Shown piece after piece: positions 6,898 to 14,931 of a stretch of DNA of 64,000 nt. The notes beneath the pieces are model-generated. The model saw only the letters and a program-made list of their open reading frames with translations. It did not search any database and was not told where the DNA came from. Origin of the DNA: Kitasatospora purpeofusca (GTDB lineage: Bacteria; Actinomycetota; Actinomycetes; Streptomycetales; Streptomycetaceae). The DNA is taken from positions 208,161 through 272,160 of the forward strand of contig NZ_JODS01000006.1 of the NCBI RefSeq assembly GCF_000718025.1. The letters are read 5' to 3'. Made by a program: the position numbers and the translations under genes. How positions within the stretch are numbered: position 1 is the stretch's first letter; each line of letters starts with the position of its first letter.

Positions 6898-7545
6898 ATG
6901 GCCGACCACGAGGTGCTCCACGTGTTCTGCGGCCCGGACGGCACGCACGGCAACGCGCTGGGCGTCGTCCGGGACGGCGCGGCCGTGCCCGCCCAGGCGG
7001 ACCGGCAGGCCATCGCGCGGCGGCTCGGCTTCAGCGAGACGGTGTTCGTCGACGACCCGGAGAGCGGTGCGATCGACATCTGGACCCCGACCCTGCGCCT
7101 CCCCTTCGCCGGTCACCCCTGCGTCGGCGCGGCCTGGCTGCTGGGCGTCGACCGGCTGGTCACCGCCGCGGGCGTGGTCCGGGTGCGGCGCGACGGCGAG
7201 TTCACCCGGGTCGCGGCCCCGGCCGCCTGGGCGCCGCCGCGCACGCTCCGCCGGTACGCGACGGCGGCCGAGGTCGACGGGCTGGCGGTGCCGCCGCCGG
7301 GCGAGTGGATCTACGCCTGGGCCTGGCAGGACGAGACGGCGGGCACCGTCCGCGCCCGTGCCTTCCCCGGCCGGGGCGACGGCATCGACGAGGACGAGGC
7401 GACCGGCGCGGCCGCGCTGCTGCTGACGGCCGAGCTGGGCCGGGGGCTGACGATCACCCAGGGGCTCGGCTCGCAGCTCGTCACCGGGATCCCCGGGGAG
7501 GGGTTGGTCGAGGTCGGCGGCCGGGTCCGCCGCGCGGACCGGTAG
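6898..7545 (+). CDS. PhzF-family isomerase-like protein
   Basis: The 215-aa product carries the PhzF/DapF-fold signatures: an N-terminal VFCGPDGTHGNALGVV, the active-site region GFSETVF whose Glu aligns with the PhzF catalytic Glu, LRLPFAGHPCVGAAWLL, and near the C-terminus GDGIDEDEATGAAALLL. It is shorter than typical PhzF proteins (about 260-300 aa), with most of the loss in the second half. No phenazine genes are nearby, so it is probably a general PhzF-like epimerase or isomerase of unknown substrate. The ATG is preceded by AGGAG at 8 nt. It follows the surface-protein gene by 90 bp and may be co-transcribed. Confidence 0.8.
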   Translation: MADHEVLHVFCGPDGTHGNALGVVRDGAAVPAQADRQAIARRLGFSETVFVDDPESGAIDIWTPTLRLPFAGHPCVGAAWLLGVDRLVTAAGVVRVRRDGEFTRVAAPAAWAPPRTLRRYATAAEVDGLAVPPPGEWIYAWAWQDETAGTVRARAFPGRGDGIDEDEATGAAALLLTAELGRGLTITQGLGSQLVTGIPGEGLVEVGGRVRRADR

Positions 7546-7575
7546 GGCCGTTCGGGGACGCGGGCCGGCCGGAGG

Positions 7576-8232
7576 TCAGCCGCGCCGGGCGGGGCCCGGC
7601 GAGCCGAGGCTGAGCAGCGGCTCGGCCTTCCGCCCGGGGTGCGCGGCCGGAGCGGCGGCGGCCCTGGACGGGTTCGGGACGGCGGCGGGCGCGCCCTGCG
7701 GAACCGGAACCGTAACCGGAAGAGGAGCAGGAGCCGGGTCGGGCTGCGAGGCGTGGTCGACCGGGCCGAGCGGGCCAGCGGCGCGCCGCTGGAGCAGGAC
7801 CCGGCCGGCGGGGACCAGGGCGAGGTGGGTGGCCGCGACACCGACGACGGCGAGCAGTATGTGGTCGACGTTGAGCACGTGCCCGGGCGCCCACGAGGAG
7901 AGGAACTCCAGTGCCGTGGCCAGCAGGGCCGAGGCGCCGGTGGTGCGCAGGAAGGACGGGAGCCAGGGGGTCCCGAGCCGGCCGCCGGCGAGCGGGAGGA
8001 GGACGCCGAGCGGGGCGGGCAGCAGCAGCTCGCCGAGCAGCTGGCCCGCGGAGGAGAAGCGGAGCGAGGCCAGTGGCGTCAGGTTGGCGTCGTAGACCCA
8101 GGCCACCGGCAGCGGTCTCAGTACCAGCCAGCCCAGCAGCAGCAGGTGGAGGGCGAGGCCGAACCGTCCCACCGCCCGTAGTCGACTCCGGTGGTGCTGG
8201 ACGGCCGTCGCCCGTCCGGTCTCGGTCCGCAC
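7576..8232 (-). CDS. VanZ-like membrane protein
   Basis: GTG 8232 is chosen because GGGGAG precedes it by 9 nt; the upstream ATG at 8337 has no ribosome site. The product is about 218 aa with four hydrophobic helices in the first 150 residues. It has the VanZ hallmark of NLTPLASLR after helix 1 and LLGELLLPAPLGVLLPL in helix 2, then ALEFLSS and NVDHILLAVVGVA. The C-terminal 60 residues are Pro/Ala-rich and low-complexity. VanZ-like proteins are linked to teicoplanin resistance in enterococci, but most actinobacterial members have no assigned role. Confidence 0.78.
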   Translation of the reverse strand: MRTETGRATAVQHHRSRLRAVGRFGLALHLLLLGWLVLRPLPVAWVYDANLTPLASLRFSSAGQLLGELLLPAPLGVLLPLAGGRLGTPWLPSFLRTTGASALLATALEFLSSWAPGHVLNVDHILLAVVGVAATHLALVPAGRVLLQRRAAGPLGPVDHASQPDPAPAPLPVTVPVPQGAPAAVPNPSRAAAAPAAHPGRKAEPLLSLGSPGPARRG

Positions 8233-8398
8233 GTCGGCACGCTCCCCGCGTGTCCTGGTGCCATCTCGCTGCACGGGGGGAAGGACGTGTTCTGGCGGCG
8301 TGACGGTTCCACCCCCGGTGCGAACTTTGCGTCGCACGCCGGGGGCGGGCTCCCGCTCCCGGCGTGACCGCCGGGTGAACCCGCCCGGCGACCGCCTG

Positions 8399-8800
8399 CT
8401 ACCGGCAGGGCGGCGCCGTGGTCGAGGCGGAGGGCGACGGCAGCGCGCCGAACACGTTGTCCGCCGGACCGGTCGGAGCGGCCGTCACCGCCGGGGCCGT
8501 CGGCGACACCACCGAGGGGGACGGGGAGCCGCCCGTCGGGGCCGCGTGCGCGGGCGCGGTGGGCACCGGAGCGCTGTGCGCCGCCGCGGCCTGCGGCGGG
8601 GCGCCGGCCGCTGCCCCGGACGGCGTGCTCGGGGCCGTGGGTATCCGCGCCACCGTCGGACAGGCGGTCCGGCTGGCGGGCGCACCCGCGTCCACCGGGA
8701 CCGCCGTCGGACGGATGCCGCAGCCGGCGGCCAGCACGGCCAGCCCCACCAGCGCGGCGGCGGTCAACGGGCGCCGCAGCGGGCTCGTTCCTCGGGTCAC
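8399..8800 (-). CDS. Lipoprotein of the afsQ operon
   Basis: The GTG start overlaps the afsQ2 stop (GTGA), so translation is coupled. The 133-aa product has a basic N-terminus (VTRGTSPLRRPL), a hydrophobic stretch and a lipobox LAAGC at about 24-28. The mature part is a Pro/Ser/Thr/Ala-rich, disordered-looking chain with CP near residue 48 and a C-terminal TAPPCR. In S. coelicolor a lipoprotein gene also follows afsQ2, which fits. It may tune or anchor the sensor at the outer face of the membrane; that is inference. Confidence 0.8.
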   Translation of the reverse strand: MTRGTSPLRRPLTAAALVGLAVLAAGCGIRPTAVPVDAGAPASRTACPTVARIPTAPSTPSGAAAGAPPQAAAAHSAPVPTAPAHAAPTGGSPSPSVVSPTAPAVTAAPTGPADNVFGALPSPSASTTAPPCR

Positions 8801-10305
8801 CGGGCACTCTCCTCGGCGGTGTCGTCGGCGGGCGGCGGCGGGGTCAGCGGCAGGGTCAGCGTGAACACCGCCCCCACCTCGCCGTTCGCGGCCGTGATGG
8901 ACCCCCCGTGGATCTGCGCGTTGGCCATCGCGATGGACAGGCCCAGACCGCTGCCCTCCGAACGCGCCCGCCCCTTGTCGGCCTTGTAGAAGCGGTCGAA
9001 GACGTGCGGCAGCACGTCCTCCGGGATACCGGGACCGCTGTCCGACACCGCGACGACCACCGTGTCCCCCTCCTCGCGCACCCGCACCCGCACCGGCGAA
9101 CCGCCGTGCTTGAGCGCGTTGCCGATCAGGTTGGCGAAGACGACGTCCAGCCGGCGCGGATCGACCACCGCCAGGATGCCGCGCGGCGCGTCCAGCTCCA
9201 CCGCGTCGTACCAGGCCCGGCCGTCGATGCAGGACATGATCAGGTCGGCGATGTCCACCTCGTCGGCGACGAGCTTGGCGGTGCCGGCGTCGAAGCGGGT
9301 CACCTCCATGAGGTTCTCCACCAGGTCGGAGAGCCGCCGGGTCTCGCTGACCACCAGCCGCACGGCCGGTTCGATCATCGGGTCCAGCGACTCCGCCTCG
9401 TCCTCCAGGATGTCCGTCACGGCGGTCATCGCGGTCAGCGGGGTGCGCAGCTCGTGCGACATGTCGGCGACGAACCGCCGGCTCTGCGCCTCGCGCGCGC
9501 TCAGCTCCTCGACCTGCCCGTGCAGCGACTCCGCGGTCCGGTTGAAGGTCCGCGCCAGATCGGCGAGTTCGTCCGAGCCCTCGACCTCCAGCCGGGTGTC
9601 CAGATGGCCCTCGCCGAGCCGCCGGGCCGCGTCGCCCAACCGCTTGACCGGCCGCAGCACCGTCGCCGACGCGGCCTGCGCCAGCAGCGCCGAGCCGATC
9701 AGCGCCAGCAGGGTGGCGATCGCCAGCGACCAGCCGAGCGTGTTCAGGTCGGCCCGCTCGTTCTCCAGCGACTTGAACATGTACGCGGTCGGGCCGGTCG
9801 TCACCACCTTGGTGCCGCCGATGACGAACGGCCGCCCGTCGAGGTTCTGCCGCTGCCAGTACAGGTGGTAGGTGTACGGGTTGGACTCGGTGAGCTCGCG
9901 CGGCTTGCCGACCGCCGTCCGCAGCGCGGCCGGCACACTGGCGATCGTGTACTGCGCCGAGTTGGACGAGGCGACGCAGTTCGGCAGCGCCGGATCGGAC
10001 ACCACCACGTCGTAACTGAGGCCCGAGCTGGCGACGGTGCTCGCGAGCGCGTTCAGGTCCTCGCAGGTGGCGTTCAGCGGCAGGTTCGACACATTGCGGC
10101 TGAGCGAGACCCGGAAGTCGTTGAGCGCGGTGTCCTGGGCCCGCTTCAGCACCGCGTCGCGGTTGAGCCAGTACGCGATGCCGGACGCCGAGACGGCGGT
10201 GGTCAGCGCGACCGCGGCGAACACCGCGATCAGCCGCACGCGCAACGAGCGCAGCCGGCGCCACGGGCCGGAGGAGAACCGGGCCGTCGTCTGTTGGTCA
10301 GTCAC
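8797..10305 (-). CDS. afsQ2: Sensor histidine kinase AfsQ2
   Basis: The 502-aa protein has TM1 (about 23-45), an extracytoplasmic sensor loop (about 46-188), TM2 (about 190-212), a HAMP domain (about 212-265), and an HisKA domain with DMSHELRTPL and phospho-His 284. The HATPase_c domain follows, with N-box FANLIGNALKHGG, G1 SDSGPGIP and G2 GSGLGLSIA. It sits directly downstream of an AfsQ1-type regulator and opposite a SigQ-type sigma gene, the conserved afsQ layout. In Streptomyces, AfsQ1/Q2 responds to nitrogen status (notably glutamate) and affects antibiotic production and development. Confidence 0.9.
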   Translation of the reverse strand: MTDQQTTARFSSGPWRRLRSLRVRLIAVFAAVALTTAVSASGIAYWLNRDAVLKRAQDTALNDFRVSLSRNVSNLPLNATCEDLNALASTVASSGLSYDVVVSDPALPNCVASSNSAQYTIASVPAALRTAVGKPRELTESNPYTYHLYWQRQNLDGRPFVIGGTKVVTTGPTAYMFKSLENERADLNTLGWSLAIATLLALIGSALLAQAASATVLRPVKRLGDAARRLGEGHLDTRLEVEGSDELADLARTFNRTAESLHGQVEELSAREAQSRRFVADMSHELRTPLTAMTAVTDILEDEAESLDPMIEPAVRLVVSETRRLSDLVENLMEVTRFDAGTAKLVADEVDIADLIMSCIDGRAWYDAVELDAPRGILAVVDPRRLDVVFANLIGNALKHGGSPVRVRVREEGDTVVVAVSDSGPGIPEDVLPHVFDRFYKADKGRARSEGSGLGLSIAMANAQIHGGSITAANGEVGAVFTLTLPLTPPPPADDTAEESAR

Positions 10306-10394
10306 AGGAGCCTGTCGTTACGGAGGTCATCAGCGCGCGCGGCGGGATATCGCCGGCGCCGGACGGAGGTGGGCGGGTGCGTGGGCCGGGCCGG

Positions 10395-11072
10395 TCACGC
10401 CGGCGGGTCCAGCCGGTAGCCGACCCCGCGCACCGTGCGGATCAGCGTCGGCGCCGAGGGCACGTCCTCGACCTTGGCCCGCAGCCGCTGCACACAGGCG
10501 TCCACCAGCCGTGAGTCGCCCAGGTAGTCGTGCTCCCAGACCAGGCGCAGCAGTTGCTGCCGGGACAGCGCCTGCCCGGGCCGCCGGCTGAGCTCCAGCA
10601 GCAGCCGCAGCTCGGTCGGGGTCAGCTGGAGGTCCGCACCGTCCTTGGTGACCGTCATCGCCGCCCGGTCGATCACCACGGTCCCGTACACGGACGAGTC
10701 CGAGCTCTCCCGCTCGCCGCGCCGCAGCACGGCCCGGATCCGGGCGTCCAGGACGCGGGGCTGCACCGGCTTCACGACGTAGTCGTCCGCGCCCGACTCC
10801 AGACCGACCACGACGTCGATGTCGTCGGACCGGGCCGTCAGCAGGACGATCGGCAGCTGGTCGGTGCGGCGGATCCGGCGGCAGACTTCGAAGCCGTCGA
10901 TTCCGGGCAGCATGACGTCCAGCACGATGAGGTCCGGCCGCTGCTCCTTGAAGAGCCTCAGGCCGTCCTCGCCGGACGCGGCGGTGGCCACGCGGTGGCC
11001 CTGGCGGGTGAGGGCGAGTTCGAGGCCGGTGCGGATGGCGTCGTCGTCCTCGATCAGAAGGAGGAAAGGCAC
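10395..11072 (-). CDS. afsQ1: Response regulator AfsQ1 (OmpR family)
   Basis: The 225 residues from GTG 11072 (VPFLLLIEDDDAIRTG) are the same length as S. coelicolor AfsQ1, which I recognise by near-identity over most of the chain. The receiver domain is 1-120, with acidic pocket EDDD (8-11), phospho-Asp 52 (IVLDVMLPG), Thr near 80 (LLTARSDD) and Lys near 102 (VVKPVQ). The OmpR winged helix is about 130-225 (LTPTELRLLLELSRRPGQ, TLIRTVRGVGYRL). AfsQ1 activates sigQ and nitrogen- and antibiotic-related genes and binds GTnAC-n6-GTnAC. A perfect match to that site lies in the divergent promoter region. Confidence 0.93.
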   Translation of the reverse strand: MPFLLLIEDDDAIRTGLELALTRQGHRVATAASGEDGLRLFKEQRPDLIVLDVMLPGIDGFEVCRRIRRTDQLPIVLLTARSDDIDVVVGLESGADDYVVKPVQPRVLDARIRAVLRRGERESSDSSVYGTVVIDRAAMTVTKDGADLQLTPTELRLLLELSRRPGQALSRQQLLRLVWEHDYLGDSRLVDACVQRLRAKVEDVPSAPTLIRTVRGVGYRLDPPA

Positions 11073-11226
11073 GGCCTCATTCTGGCTCACCCGGAGCGGC
11101 GAATCACCCCCCACTGTCCGCCCGGGGGCCGCACCCGTCCCGTCCGCCGCGCGTCCGGGAACCGGAATGCCCGCCACCGGCGTCCGTCAACGGCGGGACA
11201 GCGGTCGGGACGAAAGCCCCGGGCCT

Positions 11227-11242
11227 GTGACAGCCCTGTGAC
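11227..11242. promoter_or_regulatory. AfsQ1-type operator between afsQ1 and sigQ
   Basis: GTGAC-AGCCCT-GTGAC matches the AfsQ1 consensus GTnAC-n6-GTnAC exactly. It lies about 155 bp upstream of the afsQ1 start and about 125 bp upstream of the sigQ start. Published work in S. coelicolor describes AfsQ1 binding at sigQ, so it probably activates sigQ and may autoregulate afsQ1. Binding in this strain is inferred. Confidence 0.8.
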
Positions 11243-11367
11243 AGTCGACGGACAGCGCCATCACAACCGGCGGGCAGGATTTTCCATGTCGCCGCAGGAC
11301 AGCGGGCCGATCGGCCCACTGGACGGCGGCGACGGAACCGCTCGAACCGATCCAGAGGGGGCGCACG

Positions 11368-12366
11368 ATGAACGCCACGCTTCAGACCCGGACCAACCCG
11401 GCCGTCCGGACCGCGCGTTCGTCAGCGACCGCCCACCGGAGCCGGTTCGAGACCGGGGCCGAGGAGGCCTCCGGTGCCGTGATCGCACGGGGGTGCGCAC
11501 ACAGCACCGGTGGAAGCACTGTTGCCCGCCGGGTGAGCGGCGGCGGCAGGGCGGGGGAGCTGTACGGGATCGGCCACCGGGGGAACACGGCCGACTCCGC
11601 CGCGACCTTGACGCTGCGGGGGATCCTCCCCGTCCGTGTCGAGGGAACGGACGCCCCGGCGGGGAACCGGGGCATCGCGGGAACAGGCCTGCGGAAGGCC
11701 GACTCGGGGGAGTCGGCCGGCCGCGAGGCCGCCGGTGCGACGCTGCTGCGGCTGAACCCCGCGGCGGCCCGCACCACCGAGCAGAAGGCGGGCGGGGCGG
11801 CGTTCACCGCGGCGCAGGGCGAGCGCCCGGCGGTCGCGGAGGACCACATCACGGAGTTCACCGCCTACGTGCGGGAGCGCCGCGCCTCCCTCTACGCCAC
11901 CGCCTACCACCTGACCGGTGACCGCTACGAGGCCGAGGACCTGCTGCAGAGCGCGCTCTTCAGCACCTACCGGGCCTGGGGCCGGATCACCGACAAGGCC
12001 GCGGTGGGGGGCTACCTCCGCCGCACCATGACCAACCTGCACATCTCCGCCTGGCGGCGCCGCAAGGTCAACGAGTACCCGACCGAGGAGCTGCCGGAGA
12101 CGGTCGGCGACACCGACGCGATGGGCGGCACCGAGCTGCGCGCCGTGCTCTGGCAGGCGCTGGCCAAGCTGCCGGAGAACCAGCGGACCATGCTGGTGCT
12201 CCGCTACTACGAGGGCAAGACCGACCCGGAGATCGCCGACGTGCTCGGCATCAGCGTCGGCACCGTCAAGAGCAGCATCTGGCGCGCGCTGCGCCGGCTG
12301 CGCGACGACGAGCAGCTGAACACCTCGGGCGACACGATCCGTGCGTTCGGCGAACTGGTCGCGTAA
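11368..12366 (+). CDS. sigQ: RNA polymerase sigma factor SigQ (SigE-like ECF)
   Basis: The ATG at 11368 is preceded by GAGGGG at 7 nt and opens a 332-aa frame. The ECF part is only the C-terminal 180 residues: region 2 (ITEFTAYVRERRASLYATAY, EAEDLLQSALFSTYRAW, with WRRRK ending region 2) and region 4 (LPENQRTMLVLRYYEG, DVLGISVGTVKSSIWRAL). The first 150 residues are low-complexity, rich in Ala/Gly/Arg/Thr. The divergent position relative to afsQ1 and the operator identify it as SigQ. In S. coelicolor SigQ opposes the AfsQ system's effect on antibiotic production. An internal start nearer the ECF domain cannot be ruled out. Confidence 0.87.
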   Translation: MNATLQTRTNPAVRTARSSATAHRSRFETGAEEASGAVIARGCAHSTGGSTVARRVSGGGRAGELYGIGHRGNTADSAATLTLRGILPVRVEGTDAPAGNRGIAGTGLRKADSGESAGREAAGATLLRLNPAAARTTEQKAGGAAFTAAQGERPAVAEDHITEFTAYVRERRASLYATAYHLTGDRYEAEDLLQSALFSTYRAWGRITDKAAVGGYLRRTMTNLHISAWRRRKVNEYPTEELPETVGDTDAMGGTELRAVLWQALAKLPENQRTMLVLRYYEGKTDPEIADVLGISVGTVKSSIWRALRRLRDDEQLNTSGDTIRAFGELVA

Positions 12367-12480
12367 CGCGACCGGGACAGGACTCCCGTCGGGGGACGGG
12401 TAGCAGGACGGAAGCGGACCAGGCGGCGCCGGCTCGGGGGAGCGGCGGCGCAGGGGGGAGCCGTGACCGTCCGGGGAAGG

Positions 12481-12519
12481 CGGCGGGCCCGGTGCGGGGG
12501 AGACGCACCGGGCCCGCCG
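12481..12519. terminator. Terminator between sigQ and the uridine-kinase-like gene
   Basis: A perfect 15-bp stem (CGGCGGGCCCGGTGC / GCACCGGGCCCGCCG) with a 9-nt loop lies in the 243-bp gap between the convergent genes. It can serve both strands. Confidence 0.75.
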
Positions 12520-12608
12520 TTCCGCGTTCCCGGACGCTGTGCGGGCCGTTCGGGCCGTTCGGGCCGTTGCTCGGGGCCGCTGTCCCAGGTACTGCCCCGG
12601 GCCGCCGT

Positions 12609-13247
12609 TCAGACCGCGGAGAGCTCCCCGGCGCGGGCCGCCGCGCGGATCCGCCGCTCGGCCTCGGGCCCGGCGCACGGACGCGCCCCCAGCGCGACCT
12701 GGCGGCCGACGATGCCCCGCTCGGCCCGCATCAGCCGCCAGCCGCGCCGCACCAGCACGGGCAGCGACTTGCGGCCCTCGCGGACGTCCCGGCGCAGCCG
12801 CCACCAGGCGGTCGTGAGCGCGCCGTTGCGCAGGCACAGGGCGTCGCCCAGCAGCTCCGCGGCGGCGCAGTCGGACGTGATCTCGGCCGCGAAGATGCCC
12901 TCGGCGACGAACGCGGTGGCCCCGTCGAGCTCCAGCACCCTGGTGGAGACCCGGCCGTTGGCCGGGATCGAGTACACCGGCACCTCGGCCCGGCCGGTGT
13001 CGCACAGGGCGCGGATGGCCGCCAGGGCCTGGTCCCGGTGCCAGGACAGCGGGGAGTCCCAGTCCACCGCCCCGTCGGGCAGCAGGGGCAGGCTGGGGTC
13101 GTCGCCGTCCTTGTAGAAGTCGTCGAGCTGGAGCACCGGCAGGCCGCTGCGCTCGGCGAGCGAGGACTTCCCGGAGCCGGAGGGCCCGGAGAGCAGGACC
13201 ACCCGGGCAGGGGCTATCGACACAGGGTTCAGCGGGGAGTCACTCAC
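12609..13247 (-). CDS. Uridine kinase-like P-loop kinase
   Basis: The 212-aa protein from GTG 13247 has a Walker A loop GPSGSGKSS (residues 21-29), then LDDFYKDGDDPSLP, matching the uridine kinase substrate region (DDFY), WDSPLSWH, and a lid-like basic region (WWRLRRDVREGRKSLPVLVRRG). The size fits udk-type nucleoside kinases (about 210 aa). Predicted reaction: phosphorylation of uridine or cytidine, or a related sugar or vitamin. Its position next to deoC, the mutase and the phosphorylase supports a nucleoside-salvage role. Confidence 0.78.
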   Translation of the reverse strand: MSDSPLNPVSIAPARVVLLSGPSGSGKSSLAERSGLPVLQLDDFYKDGDDPSLPLLPDGAVDWDSPLSWHRDQALAAIRALCDTGRAEVPVYSIPANGRVSTRVLELDGATAFVAEGIFAAEITSDCAAAELLGDALCLRNGALTTAWWRLRRDVREGRKSLPVLVRRGWRLMRAERGIVGRQVALGARPCAGPEAERRIRAAARAGELSAV

Positions 13248-13294
13248 GGGACACCAGTCTGACGCATCGGGGCCCGATGCCGAAACCCTGCGGA

Positions 13295-13729
13295 TCACAC
13301 CTCCTGCGCGACCGCCGGGGCGAGGAGCGAGGCGTGCAGCAGCGGCAGGTACCGGCTGTCGACCTGGAGGTACACCGGGTGATCGGCGCCGGGCGCCCGG
13401 TACGCGGTGGCGGCCCAGTCCTGGTCGTGCCAGGCGTCCGGCTCGGGGGCCTCGAAGGTGCCGCCGACGGCCAGTTCGAGCCGGTCGCGGCCGGGGGCGG
13501 TGAAGGCGGCGGTCGGGGCGCCGGGGGCGATCCGCAGCTTTCCGGCGACGTAGCCGGGCCGCCCGCCGGTGCTGTCGCCGGGCGCGGCAGGGCCGTGGGA
13601 GGTACGGGCCGAGCAGGGGATCCGGACCGGCCGCCCGGCGGCCAGCCGGCGCTCGGCGCGGGCCACCCGCAGCGTGCGCAGGAAGCCGTCCGCGACCAGT
13701 GCCATCAGCTCGCCGGCCAGCTCTCCCAT
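13295..13729 (-). CDS. Hypothetical protein (144 aa)
   Basis: I recognise no family. The product is soluble, with an N-terminal helix (MGELAGELMALVADGFLRTL), a basic patch (RVARAERRLAAGR) and a beta-rich second half that includes VYLQVDSRYLPLLHASLLAP. There is no signal peptide. It lies 48 bp upstream of the uridine-kinase-like gene on the same strand, so co-transcription is likely. Confidence 0.6.
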   Translation of the reverse strand: MGELAGELMALVADGFLRTLRVARAERRLAAGRPVRIPCSARTSHGPAAPGDSTGGRPGYVAGKLRIAPGAPTAAFTAPGRDRLELAVGGTFEAPEPDAWHDQDWAATAYRAPGADHPVYLQVDSRYLPLLHASLLAPAVAQEV

Positions 13730-13882
13730 GGACCTTCTCCCCCTCGGTGCGCGGTGTTGCCCCAGTCTGCGCGGCCGGCCCCGGGCGCGGGCAGCGTCGA
13801 ACGGCTCGACCCGGCGCGACGAAAGTCGACGGCGGAGGCCGCGGAGGCGGCGGAGGCCGCCGAGGACGGCCCCGGGAAGTAC

Positions 13883-13921
13883 GACGGACCCGCGCCAGGG
13901 GGGGAGAGGCGCGGGTCCGTC
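13883..13921 (-). terminator. Terminator of the deoC operon
   Basis: A 14-bp stem (core ACGGACCCGCGCC / GGCGCGGGTCCGT) with an 11-nt G-rich loop lies about 110 bp downstream of the second aldehyde dehydrogenase stop. It fills most of the otherwise empty 300-bp gap 13730-14028, in which I see no gene. Confidence 0.7.
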
Positions 13922-14028
13922 CTGTGACCGTCCGGGCCCTGGGGGGGTGAGGGCGCGGGGGACGGCCAGTCTGTGGAGTTGTCACCGACTCGCGGTCACG
14001 GAGCGTAGCAGCTCCGGGGGGCCGTAGG

Positions 14029-14931
14029 TCAGATACCCATCGGGTGCCAGACCGTCTTGGTCTCCAGGAACGAGAGTAGCCGGTCCGTTCCGGGAGCATT
14101 GGTCCAGTCCTGGGCGAACGGGTCCGGTTCCGGTCGGATCACCCTCTTCAGGGTATCCGCGGCCAGTGCTTCCAGCCCGCCCGCCGCGCCGGGACCGTCG
14201 GCGGCGATCGCGCCGGTCAGGTCCAGCGCGTTGACGTCCTGGTGCGAGGCCAGGGTCGGCGCGATGTCGGCGGTCCGGCCGGACAGGATGTTGACCACGC
14301 CGCCGGGGACGTCCGAGGTGGCCAGCACCTCGCCCAGGGACAGCGCGGGCAGCGGCGCGTCGGCCGCGGCCGCCACCACCACGGTGTTGCCCGTGGCGAC
14401 GGCCGGGGCGATCACCGAGACCAGGCCGAGCAGCGAGTGACCGTAACCGGCCTGCGGCGCGACGATCCCGACCACGCCGGTCGGCTCCGGGGTGGAGAGG
14501 TTGAAGAACGGACCGGCGACCGGGTTGGCGCCGCCCGCGATCTGGGCCACCTTGTCGGTCCAGCCCGCGTACCAGACCCAGCGGTCGATCGCGGCGTCCA
14601 CCAGGGCGGCGGCCTTCTTGGCGCCGACGCCCTCGGAGAGCGCCACCTCGGCGGCGAACTGCTCCCGCCGGCCCTGCAGCATCTCGGCGACCCGGTACAG
14701 CACCTGGCCGCGGTTGTACGCGGTGGTGCCGGACCAGCCCTTGACCGCCGCGCGGGCGGCGACGACCGCGTCGCGGGCGTCCTTGCGGGTGCCGAGCGGC
14801 GCGTTGGCCAGCCACTCGCCCTTCGCGTCCGTCACCTCGTACACCCGCCCGCTCTCGGAGCGCGGGAACTTCCCGCCGACGTACAGCTTGTAGGTCTTGA
14901 GGACATCAAGACGGCTCACGACATCAGACAT
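14029..14931 (-). CDS. Short aldehyde dehydrogenase homologue lacking the catalytic-cysteine half
   Basis: This 300-aa protein, against about 480 in the family, matches the N-terminal NAD-binding half of aldehyde dehydrogenases: KLYVGGKFPRSESGR, AARAAVKGWSGTTAYNRGQ, WYAGWTDK, and a PEPTGVVGIVAPQ...GNTVVV segment. No ELGGK-type Glu motif and no GQ-x-C-x-A catalytic region is seen. Its start overlaps the upstream full-length aldehyde dehydrogenase by 8 bp, so the two are coupled. It may be a non-catalytic partner or structural subunit of that enzyme. An open frame with an intact operon position argues against a pseudogene. Confidence 0.8.
   Translation of the reverse strand: MSDVVSRLDVLKTYKLYVGGKFPRSESGRVYEVTDAKGEWLANAPLGTRKDARDAVVAARAAVKGWSGTTAYNRGQVLYRVAEMLQGRREQFAAEVALSEGVGAKKAAALVDAAIDRWVWYAGWTDKVAQIAGGANPVAGPFFNLSTPEPTGVVGIVAPQAGYGHSLLGLVSVIAPAVATGNTVVVAAAADAPLPALSLGEVLATSDVPGGVVNILSGRTADIAPTLASHQDVNALDLTGAIAADGPGAAGGLEALAADTLKRVIRPEPDPFAQDWTNAPGTDRLLSFLETKTVWHPMGI

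Noticed and set aside
4264..7116. A single 950-codon minus-strand open frame
   Set aside because: Only its 3' 178 codons (start GTG 4800) have normal composition and membrane segments. The rest lies antisense to the surface-protein gene and is Arg/Gly/Pro-rich noise produced by high G+C.
6898..7545. Phenazine biosynthesis cluster
   Set aside because: Only a shortened PhzF-like protein is present; no phzA-E or phzG homologues are nearby.
7576..8232. Glycopeptide resistance (van) locus
   Set aside because: VanZ-like proteins are common in actinobacteria, and no vanHAX or vanRS-type genes accompany this one.
8908..10419. Long plus-strand frame across afsQ2 (503 codons)
   Set aside because: It is the antisense shadow of the histidine kinase, rich in Arg/Gly/Val/Asp without domain signatures.
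11430..11460. tRNA-like GGTTCGAGACC sequence
   Set aside because: No acceptor or anticodon arms can be formed around it, and it lies inside the sigQ frame.
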